From positions 22,943,047-23,007,046 of the forward strand of contig CM067072.1 in NCBI GenBank assembly GCA_033980235.1: 64,000 nucleotides of DNA, written 5' to 3'. The DNA comes from Diadema setosum (lineage: Eukaryota; Echinodermata; Echinoidea; Diadematoida; Diadematidae). Of the stretch, positions 1-10,257 are shown piece by piece. Numbering within the stretch: the first letter of the stretch is position 1; each line of letters starts with the position of its first letter. Made by a program: the position numbers and the translations under genes. Under the pieces are notes generated by a model, which saw only the letters and a list, made by a program, of their open reading frames with translations, did no database searches and had not been told where the DNA came from.

Positions 1-650
1 GACGCGGAAATATACAAATTTCGGCTCACTCGCTCGTACCAATTCAGAGTATTTTTTCAAGTCTTCAGTTTGTTGGTAAAAATAGTTATCTATAAGGCCG
101 TCACTATACATTGTATCTTGATTAGAATTGTAAGATTTGATAAGCAAAAAATGACAAGAGTTCCATGTTTTGTAAGCTGAAATACAAAAATTTTCGGCTC
201 CCTCGCTGCGCTTGCTCGCCAAAATTTATCAAAATTAAAAAGGAGATAAGAACAAAACGTGATGATGACGCGGAAATATACAAATTTCGGCTCACTCGCG
301 CGTACATGGGGGGGGGCATTTCATGAAGCAATTTGTCAGATATTTCGTCTGACAAACTGTTAAAAGCTACTGAAATCCTTGCTTCTGATTGGCTGAAAGC
401 AAATTTTGCGCGACAAGTTGTCGGACAAAATGCTTCATGAAATGCCCCTCTGGTTTAGAATATTTTTTAAAGTACTCAGTTTGTTGGTATAGATAAATTG
501 TTATCTAATAAGGCCGTCACTATCTTGATTAGAATTGTACGATTTGATAAGCAAAAAATGACAAGAATTCCATGTTTTTTATCAGCTGAAATACAAAAAT
601 TTTCGGCTTGCTCGCTGCGCTCGCTCGCCAAAATTTATCAAAATTAATTA
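1..650. repeat. Tandem duplication of a ~265-bp AT-rich unit
   Basis: Bases 1-265 and 266-650 are two diverged copies in direct order. Both start with GACGCGGAAATATACAAATT and contain the same landmarks: a Leu-zipper-free AT-rich core, TAAGGCCGTCACTAT, and TTTTCGGCT followed by CTCGCTGCG. The second copy is longer because it carries the insert listed at 308-456. Several small ORFs here are shadows. I see no gene. Confidence 0.8.
308..456. mobile_element. Short TIR element (MITE-like) inside the second tandem copy
   Basis: The insert begins with a G run followed by GGGGCATTTCATGAAGCA and ends with the reverse complement TGCTTCATGAAATGCCCC, giving terminal inverted repeats of about 18 bp. It is about 150 bp long and non-coding. 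The first tandem copy (around 40-50) lacks it, so its empty site is visible in this window. The family is not assigned. Confidence 0.7.
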
Positions 651-1740
651 CATTTAAATCACCCTCAAAAGACCCCTTTTAAGGGCTTGAAAAGCATATC
701 ATGTGGACTTTGCTTACAGTCTCTACCGGGATGGGGTTGGGGTTGACCACTAGTCTTTTTCAGAAATTAGGGGCGCAATTTTCGCGCTTGCCCCGGGCGC
801 CGTTTTCCCTAGATACGCCACTGTTTCAACCGAGTGACCTTTCACACTGCGGGGTTCCCCGGGTGCCCCCAGGTGCCCCGGGGAAGATTTTCTTCAGCGG
901 GAAAGGGGTATTAGTTTCATTGTCATTACCAGTTGGTCTACATCCATGTGGGTTATGCCCATAACGTATAATACCTACAGTTTATTAGAAAAATGGGAAA
1001 GATCAAAGCAGAAAAAAATTGCAATTAGACCATCTGGTCACTAAACAAAACGATAATTAGCCAAACTGGTCATAACACCAAGTGAGGATTAGACCAAACA
1101 GGCATTAGACGAAATTTATAGTAGACCAAATGAGTTTAGCCGTAGTGGTGTAAGACAAACTGGGAAGTGGACAATCTGATATCAGACAAAGTGGCAATAA
1201 ATCGAAGGCATACCTACGGAACTACGATGTACAACTTGTTACCTACACCTTGCAGAAAAGCAAATTCAATTTGATTCATCGGTAATACAAAAATAAAAAT
1301 ACATATCTTCATAATTCATGTCATGGGCCCATCTCCCAAGTTTAGCACTTGGATGCTCTCAGCATCCATATGAATTAAAATATTTTGCTCACAACTGACA
1401 GGGAACCAATGATTTAATTCAAAATTTGTAGATAACACCACAATATAACATCAATATCTGAGCGTGCAAAATTGTTGAAATGTGAGTATTGCTGTCATGA
1501 TCATCTTGATAAAAGAAAGAAAATACAGGCAAAGAAAACAGAAAGCAGGAAACCTCAATCAAGTCTTCAGTGAGTTAATGCCATCTTACTTAAATACTTA
1601 ATTTTCACACATTTTACACTAATGTTTTCAAACTCAGAAATCGGCATCCTTTTTTGTAATTCATTTTTTATTTCTTTAGTTGAAAATTAAAAGAAACGAC
1701 TCGAGTAATCATTTCTTCGTGAGATTTTTGTGAAAGGACA
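651..1740. other. Intergenic stretch with a degenerate short-repeat array
   Basis: No gene is supported. Bases 1008-1202 hold a loose array built on TTAGACCAAA/TTAGACCATC-type words repeated every ~15-25 bp. It resembles one arm of a decayed tandem-arm foldback element, but I find no inverted partner. Bases 770-830 (GGGCGCC...TAGATACGCCACTG) look like the end of an old transposon. The 87-aa ORF at 701-964 is not recognisable. Confidence 0.4.
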
Positions 1741-2430
1741 CAATGAAAAAATTTGGTTTTGTCAGAAAACACAACGGATTACGCGTTCTTTACAAAACTT
1801 GGAGGGGAGGGACTTCTAAAATGCTATGCAAAGATCCCCATTTTTCTGTGATTACTGAAGCAAATCGAATGGGAGTAGAGCATACAACTAAGTGTTGTGG
1901 GAAGTTACAACACAAAAGTATCTGCTCACGCTGTGAGAAATTACACCCATGTTGCCCAGCTTTGAGCAAGAAAGACTACAAAGAAGCCAGCGATGACTGC
2001 TTAACAGAAGCAAACCTGCCTGCGTTGGTGCAGCGAACATCTCTGCTGGAACATTTTCACCAAAAATGAAATCAAAGATCCCTGTGACAGTGAGATAAAA
2101 ATTCATGCAAATCAAGCCCGTGGTACATTATTTGCTTTGACCCTGTGGTAATGTGGTGAAAGTTCTCTAAGATTAAATGATTTGAGTATCGTTTCCAAAT
2201 GTTTGTTGTAAACGTTTGTGTGATTCCGTATTTAACATTGATGTCAGAATACATGACAACCGAAAAGCTATAGATTGAGAAACTCACTCATCAACTAGGA
2301 TAAACAAATTTAGTGACTTTTCCAAATTTTGGTCATTTTACATTTTTTTAATGTTGAATTTACCCCATATTTCCGAGCACTGCATCTCCACGATGATATT
2401 CGTCCTTTGCAGGCAAAGACGACCACAATT
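1741..2430. other. Intergenic; unrecognised 108-aa ORF
   Basis: A 108-codon ORF at 1743-2069 (+) begins MKKFGFVRKHNG and is Cys/His/Lys-rich near its middle (TKCCGK, ICSRCEK, HPCC). I recognise no family. No splice-site context or repeat conservation supports it. It may be a fragment of a mobile-element protein or chance. The rest is featureless. Confidence 0.2.
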
Positions 2431-3045
2431 TATAGTATCACTACATTCAAAGATTGCCAGTGATCTGGCGCAGTGTGGACATGCTTAATGCAGGAGGTAG
2501 GCCAGGCTGAATGGTCGCTCTGCTTTTACGTCGCTGCCGTTTCTGTTCCTGCTGCTTCAAACGTCTCACTTCGTAGCCTGATAAACCAAAGCAGACCGCG
2601 GATCGCCAGGCAGAGCAGTCTTGTGCCGTTGCTTCTCATGTGTCAGGGTTGATGCTGCAGCATTTCATGGAAGCTTTTCGTGTTTCATTGTACCGCTTCC
2701 CCTGACCTCCATGAGAGCGCTGTATGGCTTGCCTTCTTTTAGTTCATTAGCTAGAGCAGTCGCTTCGTCCTACATTCGAACGTTCGTCTGACATTCGATG
2801 TACATACCCTGCCCATCTGAGCTGGGAGGGCTTGAGCATGGCTTGAATACTCTAAATCCGAGGTCTCTGAAGTACCTCTGTGTCTGGCACTTTGTCTTGT
2901 CATTTGACTTGCATGAAGTTTCGGAGGCATCTCATATGGAAGGAGTTCAGCTGCCGGACATGTCGGCTGTATATTGTCTATGTTTAGCAGGCGTACAGTC
3001 GAGTGGTCAAGACGACTACGCGGTACATCTTTAATTCGGTTTGAA
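2430..3045 (-). pseudogene. LINE ORF2 C-terminal fragment (decayed)
   Basis: Read on the minus strand, the sequence gives a run typical of the C-terminus of invertebrate endonuclease/reverse-transcriptase LINE proteins. From about 3000 downward it reads YSRHVRQLNSFHMRCLR, then KVPDTEVLQR, then QLRWAGYVHRMSDE, then GGQGKRYNETRK, ending in a basic tail (EVRRLKQQEQKRQRRKSRA). Several stops and frameshifts interrupt it. The QLRWxGHVxRM block is the family hallmark as I know it. The catalytic part of the reverse transcriptase is absent, so this is a 5'-truncated dead copy. Confidence 0.7.
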
Positions 3046-3540
3046 GACGTATTCCCCTTCTCTCCCACACCCTGTCTCTGAGTCTGCAGATATTTATCAT
3101 TTTCCCGCGAAAACGCTACGGTGAAAACGCTGATGCCACGCCAATGTCGCTTTATTTCCCTCCAACAATATAAGATAATGCAAAAACAATATACCGGTAC
3201 ACTGCGATACATTATAATGAATGATATTGTAAATGAACAGAGTGATTTTTGTTTAAAACTGATGTATTTGTTGATAGGGTAGTATAAAGACAGTATAGAT
3301 AATCCCTTTTATGAGGAACTTTAGATATGATAACGGTACATTGGTCTAGATAAAGACTAAGCACACCGCGTGACAGCTGTGGACATCATAACCCTTTGGA
3401 TATTCCCTTCGCTGCCTTGAATAAAGACTAAGCGCACCGCGTTTACAACAGAACACCTGTGGACATACAGAAGGCAGTGCTCTTCTTTGTATAGCGGTTT
3501 AGTTTCGATTCAGAAGTATAGGGATATAAAAACGAGACCA
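3046..3540. other. Intergenic, no gene seen
   Basis: Only a small imperfect direct repeat is visible: AAGACTAAGC-A/G-CACCGCGT at about 3353 and 3424, followed in each case by CTGTGGACAT. Nothing coding is supported. Confidence 0.5.
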
Positions 3541-3542
3541 AA

Positions 3543-4497
3543 TTGGTTAAAAATTCATTTATTATGACTAAGCTACTCATTTGGAAATGCTATCATAGCT
3601 TGATAAGCATATCTATGCCCGACAACAAACTGACACCAAAAAGGTTGTGCCACCTAAGATGGTACCAACAACCCATTTTTCGGGTCTTGGCCCACGGACT
3701 AATACTCCCACTGATGTTTCTGAAACATGTAGTATGCTTTTTGCAGGTTTTAAAACACCGCTTAGATCATTTTTTGCCTGTTAAAACAATAAGTGTTTAT
3801 GAGAATGATAAACCATGGATAAATTGTGAAATAAAAATATTGATGGAAAAAAGACAAAAAGCGTTTGTTGATAAGAATGTCAAATTGTGGAAAACATTTT
3901 AGAAACAAAGTGAAAAGAGCAGTAAAGGTAGCTAAGAATAAATTTTATAATGAGAGAATACAAAGGTTGAAAATTAATAATCCTGCTGATTGGTACCGAC
4001 ACTTTAAACTGATGACTCATGGAGTTCAATGTCAAATGCAGATTGATGTACCTGATATTAGTGTAAAGGAACGTCACAACTCTGAGTATGTAGTAAATTA
4101 TATTAACGATATGTTTTTATCTATGACAACCGATCTTTTTAAACTGGATAGATCACAGTTACCTGCATACCTGCCTTCACCTTATGAATGTCCAATTATA
4201 CAACCATATGACGTTTTCAATAAGTTGCGTAAGTTGACTTTGCGAAAATCAACTGTGTCCTATGATTTACCAGTGAGAATAATTCGTGAATTTGCATATG
4301 AAATATGTTTACCTTTATGTCACATTATCAATATTGCTTTCAAGTAGGGTATTTTCCCACAAATGTGGTAATATGTTGAAATTGTTCCAATTCCCAAATG
4401 TTTTCCCCCAGTAGTATCTGAGTTACGACCAATAGCCCTGACCTCTTATTTTGCCAAGATTGCCGAGTCTTTTATAGTCAAATGGCTACGGGAAGGG
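3543..4497 (+). pseudogene. LINE reverse-transcriptase ORF, 5' part (split by foldback element)
   Basis: This is a linker plus reverse-transcriptase N-terminus of a non-LTR retrotransposon of the Jockey/CR1/L2 kind. One frame (to ~3900) gives NDKPWINCEIKILMEKRQKAF. After a frameshift it continues with RNKVKRAVKVAKNKFYN, NPADWYRHFKLM and LRKLTLRKSTVSYDLPVR. The same frame reads through two stops into VEIVPIPKCFPPV, ELRPIALTSYFAKIAESF and VKWL, which are RT motifs 1-2. It breaks at 4497, exactly where a foldback element begins. The next residues of the same protein resume at 8964. It is inactive: two stops, one frameshift, no endonuclease domain. Confidence 0.85.
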
Positions 4498-4509
4498 TGA
4501 CACGACATA

Positions 4510-4758
4510 TGAAGAGTTTGTTTGCAAAAACCGATAAGTCCATTTTTGAAGATTTTGAAGTACGGTCTCTGCCATAAAGTACAAAACAATACCTTTTAAA
4601 TGATATATTGGTCACTACATAATAAGGTATATTTTTGACGTTATGGTCAAAAGAAGCAAAAATTTTCCCATTATACTCATTATTTTTCTTGACCTTTAAT
4701 CGCAAATATCTCCATTTGACAAATATGGACTTATCGGTTTTTGCAAACAAACTCTTCA
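4510..4758. mobile_element. 249-bp TA-target MITE, copy 1 (inside TU left arm)
   Basis: The ends are inverted repeats of 34 bp beginning TGAAGAGTTTGTTTGC, flanked by TA on both sides (4508-4509 and 4759-4760). Removing it restores a continuous left arm of the foldback element. TA flanks with long TIRs suggest a Tc1/mariner-mobilised MITE (inference). It is non-coding; the ORFs over it are shadows. Confidence 0.85.
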
Positions 4759-5490
4759 TATGCTCCTGCGACAAATGCTCCGACGACAATTACTCCGAAA
4801 AATGCGACAAATGCTCCGCGACATTTGCTCCGCGACAAATGCTCCGGCGATATTTGCTCCGGCGACAAATGCTCCGGCGACATTTGCTCCGCCGACAAAT
4901 GCTCCGGCGATATTTGCTCTGGTGACAATTGCTCCTGTGACAATTGCTCCTACGACAATTGCTCTGGCGTCAAATGCTCCGGCGACATTTGCTCCGGCGA
5001 TAATTGCTCCTACGACAATTGCTCCTAATGTGCGACAATTGCTCCGGGGACATATGCTCCGGCGACAATTGCTCTGGCGTCAAATGCTCCGGCGACATTT
5101 GCTCCGGCGACAATTGCTCCTACCGCAAATGCTCCGGCGACATTTGCTCCGGCGACAATTGCTCCTACCGCAAATGCTCCGACGTCATATAGGCCTAATG
5201 CAAAAGTCTGAAGGTACGTCTGTACCTTCAGACAGGTACGACATTTGCTCCGATGAGAATTGCTTCTACGACATTTGCTCCGACGTCATATGATGCAAAA
5301 GTCTGAAGGTAAAGACAGGTACGACATTTGCTCTGGCGACATTTACTCCAGCGACAATTGCTCCTACGAAAACTTTTTGTACCACCTTTGCTATACAAAG
5401 GTAAGACATTTGTTCCGGCGACGAATGCTCCAGAGACATTTCCTCGGACGGTCCTCCGACGGCAATTCGTTCCAACGGTTCGATAATTGA
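4759..5490 (+). repeat. 15-bp minisatellite, left arm of TU-like element
   Basis: About forty variants of a 15-bp unit (GACAATTGCTCCGGC and GACATTTGCTCCGAC types) occur here. The register breaks around 5190-5330 where words such as CAAAAGTCTGAAGGTA and CAGGTACGACATTTG appear; these also occur in the right arm. Because 15 is a multiple of three and the unit lacks stops, all frames are open. I do not read any of them as genes. Confidence 0.9.
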
Positions 5491-7828
5491 TCTGGTGAAA
5501 TTAAATCAGACGAAATTTGTTTAGAAGATGAGACAATTTCAAGGGTGAAAATGCCCTCCTCACAATTTCTCCGGCGGAAAAAAAAATCTTCCTGGACTTC
5601 TCCTAAGAATTATACATGTTTTTGTTTCTTTGTTTGTTTTATTCATAGTTATTGCATATTGACTCTTTTTAAATTACTTTTGAAAGATCAAATGGAGAAT
5701 CCTTAATAAAGATAACGAACGAATGAAACGAAATAACAAAAATACACAATTAAACAAGGAAACCCATATTTTCTTCTTCTCACAATATCATTAACTCAAA
5801 TTACGCTTTCACATACTGATCCAAGTTTCTGGAACTGTCCTGAAAGTGACACAATAGATTGAAGGTCAATGTTTCAAGAAAAATGTCAAATCGTATTTTC
5901 TTGATATTGATAATTGGTATTGCAGGAATGTAATCTTCGTATTTTGTATACTCCTTTACTCATAATCATGTATATTGTTATGTACATTGTTATAAGCTGC
6001 GTAACGTGATAATTCAATCTTGTCACATTTCCCCCATTATTGTTCGTCGTTGGATATTCAAACTGTGTGCTTGTCAAGCTTTTGTTTCAGGACATTATTC
6101 GTAACGGTTTGGAAAAGACTATACGATATATAGCGCACGTATATCGAATTATTGTAGATAATCCCCCTCCTTGACACACACCCACACCCCCACACACCCG
6201 CACCCCCCACACACACACATAACAAATTTGTTTTGCACGATGACGTAGCGCAACGCATAACACGTTTTTCACATCAACTCAAACTTGAGCCTCTTAGACT
6301 GATGTAATACTGAATTTTACAAGCGATCATTACATTTTATATGCTCAGCAATATCCGATTAGAATAATCTGCCCATAGAGACACGCTGTCCCCCTAATTT
6401 ACCATGTACTTATGCCATTTTTATAAAAACGGTTTAATATGAAATATGAGTATGTACATTATTATATATGATTTTATATGCAATATCTGAAGTTACCATT
6501 GTAACTGGATTGTTGTAAGCATATGTCTTTCAATTCTTAAAACCTATTCTCATTGTTTGTTAGTTACAAGACCATTTCAAAATTTCTTTCAGGATCCGAA
6601 GTTGATTTAAATTAGAGACAACACAAAACATGTCGATAGAAATTGTTCTGGTCAACGATCCTGCAACTAAAAGAGATCACCTAATAACCTCATTGAGCTA
6701 ACCCCCCCCCCCCCCAAAAAAAAAAAAAAAAAAAAAAAAAACAAAAAACAAAAAACAACCCTTTGTGATATCTCTCTTTCATGCTAAGAGCAGGAGTACA
6801 TTGAAAAAAAAAATAGCCAGCGACAAGGGTATTTGTTTAAAGCGTACACGCAATCTAAAACATCCCTAACGGGCTTTTTGTTTTGTTTGTTTACTGGTTT
6901 GTTTTTTATCTATGTATGGGTGCAGGGCGGCGCCAAGGCGCCCCCTATGATTTTGAAGAAAAAAAAAGAAAGAAAGAGAAAGAAAGAAAAAATTAAAGAA
7001 ACAAAAAGAAAAGGAAAGGAGAAGAGAAAGAACGAGGATTAAAAAAAAGATTGCCCCCTGATTATAAACCTATATGTGGGTCTAAAATTTACATTATTTC
7101 CTAGTGCGAAAAAGAATACGTGGATAATGAATTTGTTATTGGGTTTCTTGGGGGGGGGGGTTAAAACATGGCCACAAGAAATCTAGGATTTTATTTCGGT
7201 AGTTAATCATCATGATACCCCACTTATTATTTTGATGGCACTATAATTGATTTAGCAATGTTGCAGTTCGCTGAATTATGTTAATGGTAATGTTTCATAG
7301 ATAGGTATTTTCTGATTTTGCTAATCATGTATTTGTTATTTTGTCAATTGTAAAAGTCATATTAGTTTGTTATTTTGAAAATTGTGAAACTCATATTATT
7401 TCGCTATTTCCTCAATTGTGAAAGCCATATACTATTTGTCGAAAATTTATTGTAATCCTTTTTGTTTGGATCAGATCAATAAACTCAATTGAATTGAATT
7501 GAATTGAATTGAATTGAATTGAATTGAACACATGGGCGCCGGAGCGGGAGACAGAGTGGGCCCTTGCCCTCCCCCTCCCCCCAAGAATTTTTCTTCGGGG
7601 GGAACGAATGTGCCCCCGGAAGGTTAAGAAATAATTAATAAATCAATTAATTAAAGACAAACTTAAACAATAAGGCACTTTTCTTGTCTAAAACTTGTCC
7701 ATAATATAACTGAAAATTGCGAAATTTTCGCCCCTGCTGGACGGGGCGCTTAAAATTAATGTGTTTCAATTTCAATTTAATTTTTATTCCAACGCTGACG
7801 GGGTCGCGTTTGATGTTCTTAACTTTAA
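5491..7828. other. Middle segment of TU-like element, mosaic of older repeats
   Basis: No gene is seen. It holds a CA-rich stretch (6176-6225), a C-run/A-run (6703-6745), a GAAA-rich purine tract (6955-7050), and at 7440-7527 what looks like a LINE or SINE 3' end: CAATAAACTCAATTG followed by (GAATT)n. Bases 7530-7740 (GGCGCCGGAGCG, then a C-rich and CCCCCCAAGAATTTTTC stretch) resemble an inactive transposon end. No transposase is recognisable. Confidence 0.5.
7480..7528 (+). repeat. (GAATT)n microsatellite tail
   Basis: A pure 5-bp repeat of about nine units follows AATAAACTCAATT. Its placement after a polyadenylation-like AATAAA suggests a retroelement 3' tail. Confidence 0.8.
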
Positions 7829-8963
7829 TTTGTCGCTGGAGCAACTGTCGCCGGAGCATTCGTCTCCGGAGCAAATGTCGGAGGAGCAAATGTCGTACCT
7901 GTCTGTACCTTCAGATCTTTGCATCAAATGTCCTTCGAGCAATTGTAATCGGAGCAATTGTCGCCGGAGCAAATTTCGTACCTGTGTGTACCTTCAGACC
8001 GTTACATCATATGACGTCGGAGCAAATTTCGTACCTGTGTGTACCTTCAGACCTTTACATCATATGACGTCGGAGCAAATGTCGCCGGAGCAAACGTCAC
8101 TGGAGCAAATGTCGCCGGAACATTTGTCGTAGGAGCAAACGTCGGAAGAGCAAAGGTCGTACCTGTGAGTATCTTCAGACCTTTCCATCATATGACGTCG
8201 GAGCAAATAAATTCGTACCTGTGTGTACCTTCAGACCTTTACATCATATGACGTCGGAGCAAATGTTGCCGGAGCAAACGTCACTGGAGCAAATGTCGCC
8301 GGAACATTTGTCGTAGGAGCAAACGTCGGAAGAGCAAAGGTCGTACCTGTGAGTATCTTCAGACCTTTCCATCATATGACGTCGGAGCAAATTTCGTACC
8401 TGTGTGTACCTTCAGACCTTTACATCATATGACGTCGGAGCAAATGTCGCCGGAGCAAACGTCACTGGAGCAAATGTCGCCGGAACATTTGTCGTAGGAG
8501 CAAAGGTCGTACCTGTGAGTATCTTCAGACCTTTGCATCATATGACGTCGGAGCAAACTTCGTACCTGTGTGTATCTTCAGACCTTTGCATCATTTGACG
8601 TCGGAGCAAATGTCGTGGGAGCAATTGTCACCGGAGCAATTGTCGCCGGAGCAAATTTCGTACCTGTGTGTACTTTCAGACCTTTGCATCATATGACGTC
8701 GGAGCAAATGTAGGAGCAAATATCGCCGGAGCAAATGTCACCGGAGCAATTGTCGCACCTTAGGAGCATTTGTCGTAGGAGCAGATGTCGCCGGAGCAAA
8801 CGTCGCTGGAGCAAATGCCGCCGGAGCATTTGTCGTAGGAGCAAACGTCGCCGGAGCAAATATCGCTGGAGCATTTGTCGGCGGAGCAAATGTCGCCGGA
8901 GCATTTTTCGCATTTTTCGGAGCAATTGTCGTCGGAGCATATATGTCGCCGGAGCAATTGTCA
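7829..8963 (-). repeat. 15-bp minisatellite, right arm of TU-like element
   Basis: The same 15-bp unit as 4759-5490 but inverted (GGAGCAAATGTCGCC as written on the plus strand). A higher-order repeat of about 181-184 bp is superimposed at 8039-8600: each unit contains CCTGTGTGTACCTTCAGACC, then CATCATATGACGTCGGAGC, then four to eight 15-mers. That shows recent block amplification within this arm. The open frames across it are shadows. Confidence 0.9.
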
Positions 8964-9105
8964 TGGAACCGCTGGAAGATATTAGTTACCAAATCGATGT
9001 CAATCAGTTTGGTAACCGACCTGGCCTTTCAACCTGTCATTATTTGATTGCAATGCTTCACAATCTGTATAAAAATGCTGATAGGCAAAGGAATGTATCA
9101 ACTGA
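8964..9105 (+). pseudogene. LINE reverse-transcriptase ORF, continuation 3' of the foldback insertion
   Basis: Starting right at the foldback boundary, the frame reads MEPLEDISYQID, NQFGNRPGLSTCHYL, IAMLHNLYKNAD and NVSTD. This is the RT segment that normally follows the motif ending at 4497 (the QFG-x-x-x-GLSTxHYL block). The homology stops at about 9105, before the catalytic (F/Y)xDD motif. The two halves belong to one LINE copy interrupted by the 4.47-kb element. Confidence 0.8.
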
Positions 9106-9370
9106 CCAGGAAATATTTTATGTGTATTACACTGTATATGTACACGAGAAAACCCCACTCTTGCCACACACTGTACCCAAACAAAGTCTAAAATTTTTAA
9201 GTGTGATCCCACATTTAATCTTGGGTCATATTGTAACCACAGGGCTGCGGCATGTACAGAGCATACCCATGCTGCAAAGTTGACCTCTGTTTACAGCTGC
9301 AAGGTGACGACACCTCCCTGGTCTTGGGATGGTTGCTGGATAAGTTCGTAGGTGGGCCATGGTGGAACAT
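9106..9370. other. Intergenic, no gene seen
   Basis: This lies between the end of LINE homology and the GT microsatellite. GGGCTGCGGCATGTACAGAG and the following ~120 bases are more GC-rich than the surroundings and may be another repeat fragment. No protein is recognisable. Confidence 0.4.
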
Positions 9371-9722
9371 GTACTCGTACTTAGCACAGGCGTGTGCGTG
9401 TGTTTCGGCATTTTTGTGTACATGACGGTGCTTGTGTGTGTGTGTGTGTGTGTGTATAGCTGCAAACGTGAGTGTGTGTTTCTCTGTGTATGAGTGTATG
9501 TATGTAAATGTGTGTGTGTGAGTGTATACATGTACACTGTATGTGTCTGTGTAGTGCATGTGCGTTCGCGTGCGTGTATGTGTGTACGTGTGTATGTGAA
9601 TGTGTGTGCAAAAGTGTACATGAACAATGTATGCGTTTATGTAATGTACGTATGCTCACGCGCATACGACCTATGTGTGTGTGTATGTGTGTATGTATGT
9701 TAGTATGCGTGAGCGATGTGCT
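9371..9722. repeat. (GT)n microsatellite, degenerate
   Basis: About 350 bp of GT-rich repeat with interspersed GTAT and GTGC units. All ORFs across it on both strands (His/Thr-rich or Cys/Val-rich) are artefacts of the dinucleotide. Confidence 0.95.
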
Positions 9723-10257
9723 TTAATAGACATGTGCGTGTAGTGAATGTATCTGATTACTGGGAGGGGGGGGGTGATCACCACACCAAAGAATGTTATT
9801 TGGGAATGTTGGTTGTTTAAATTACATCTTAGTTGACGCGTTTTTTTTTTCCCCAAACCACACTGTGTACTCATATCTGTGGAAGATGAATAAAATTTTT
9901 TGGTGATATGTTGTGAGACTCTGAGTGGGTAATTTATTGTTTATGTGTTTTCTTCTTCTTTCTTTCTTCTTTTTTTTCTGAAAATCTTAAAGAATTTTTT
10001 TACCCTTGCTGTTTATAAACTGTACATTTATTTTTTCCTCTTTTTGTACTTAAGATTTATATGGTAATTTGTAATGTTAAAACAAAATTAGTTGTGTATA
10101 CACTATGTTTGAATGTCATGTTTTCTTTTTATCTATTATGGTTATGATATTATTCTGCTTCTTTTAATGTATAATCTCTGTATATCTGTGTAATTCGACT
10201 TTTAGTCGCCCACTCAGATTGTTTTGAATAAAGACCTTTTAATCAATCAATCAATCA
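9723..10257 (+). mobile_element. Probable LINE 3' end with (AATC)n tail
   Basis: T-rich sequence with no ORF ends in TTTTGAATAAAGACCTTTT followed by (AATC)3-4 at 10240-10257. An AATAAA next to a short tandem tail is the usual 3' signature of Jockey/CR1-type retroelements. It may be the 3' UTR of the LINE above, but the link is unproven. Confidence 0.5.

Larger units (their letters stand above)
4498..8963. mobile_element. TU-like foldback transposon with 15-bp tandem-repeat arms
   Basis: The left arm (4498-~5490, interrupted by a MITE at 4510-4758) is built of 15-bp units such as GACAAATGCTCCGGC. The right arm (~7829-8963) carries the same units inverted (GCCGGAGCATTTGTC). Both ends start with TGAC read inward and share an irregular block GACAATTRCTCCGAAAAATG, so the two outer ends are truly homologous. 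The flanking 8-mers GGGAAGGG (4490-4497) and TGGAACCG (8964-8971) match at 5 of 8 sites and are in register in the interrupted LINE frame. From memory, sea-urchin TU elements have such 15-bp outer domains and 8-bp target duplications. No transposase is visible inside. Confidence 0.8.

Noticed and set aside
4635..5490. Long open frames with CSGD or APAT pentapeptide repeats
   Set aside because: They come from a stop-free 15-bp minisatellite open in several frames at once, have no flanking gene structure, and lie in a transposon arm.
4759..8963. CRISPR-like array
   Set aside because: Units are 15 bp with no spacers, in an animal genome.
7717..9283. Repeated ORFs starting MYLQTFTSYDVG and a 182-aa frame
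   Set aside because: The first are shadows of the higher-order minisatellite. The 182-aa frame merely joins minisatellite to the LINE fragment at 8964-9105.
9226..9726. His/Thr-rich and Cys/Val-rich ORFs
   Set aside because: Translated (GT)n microsatellite.
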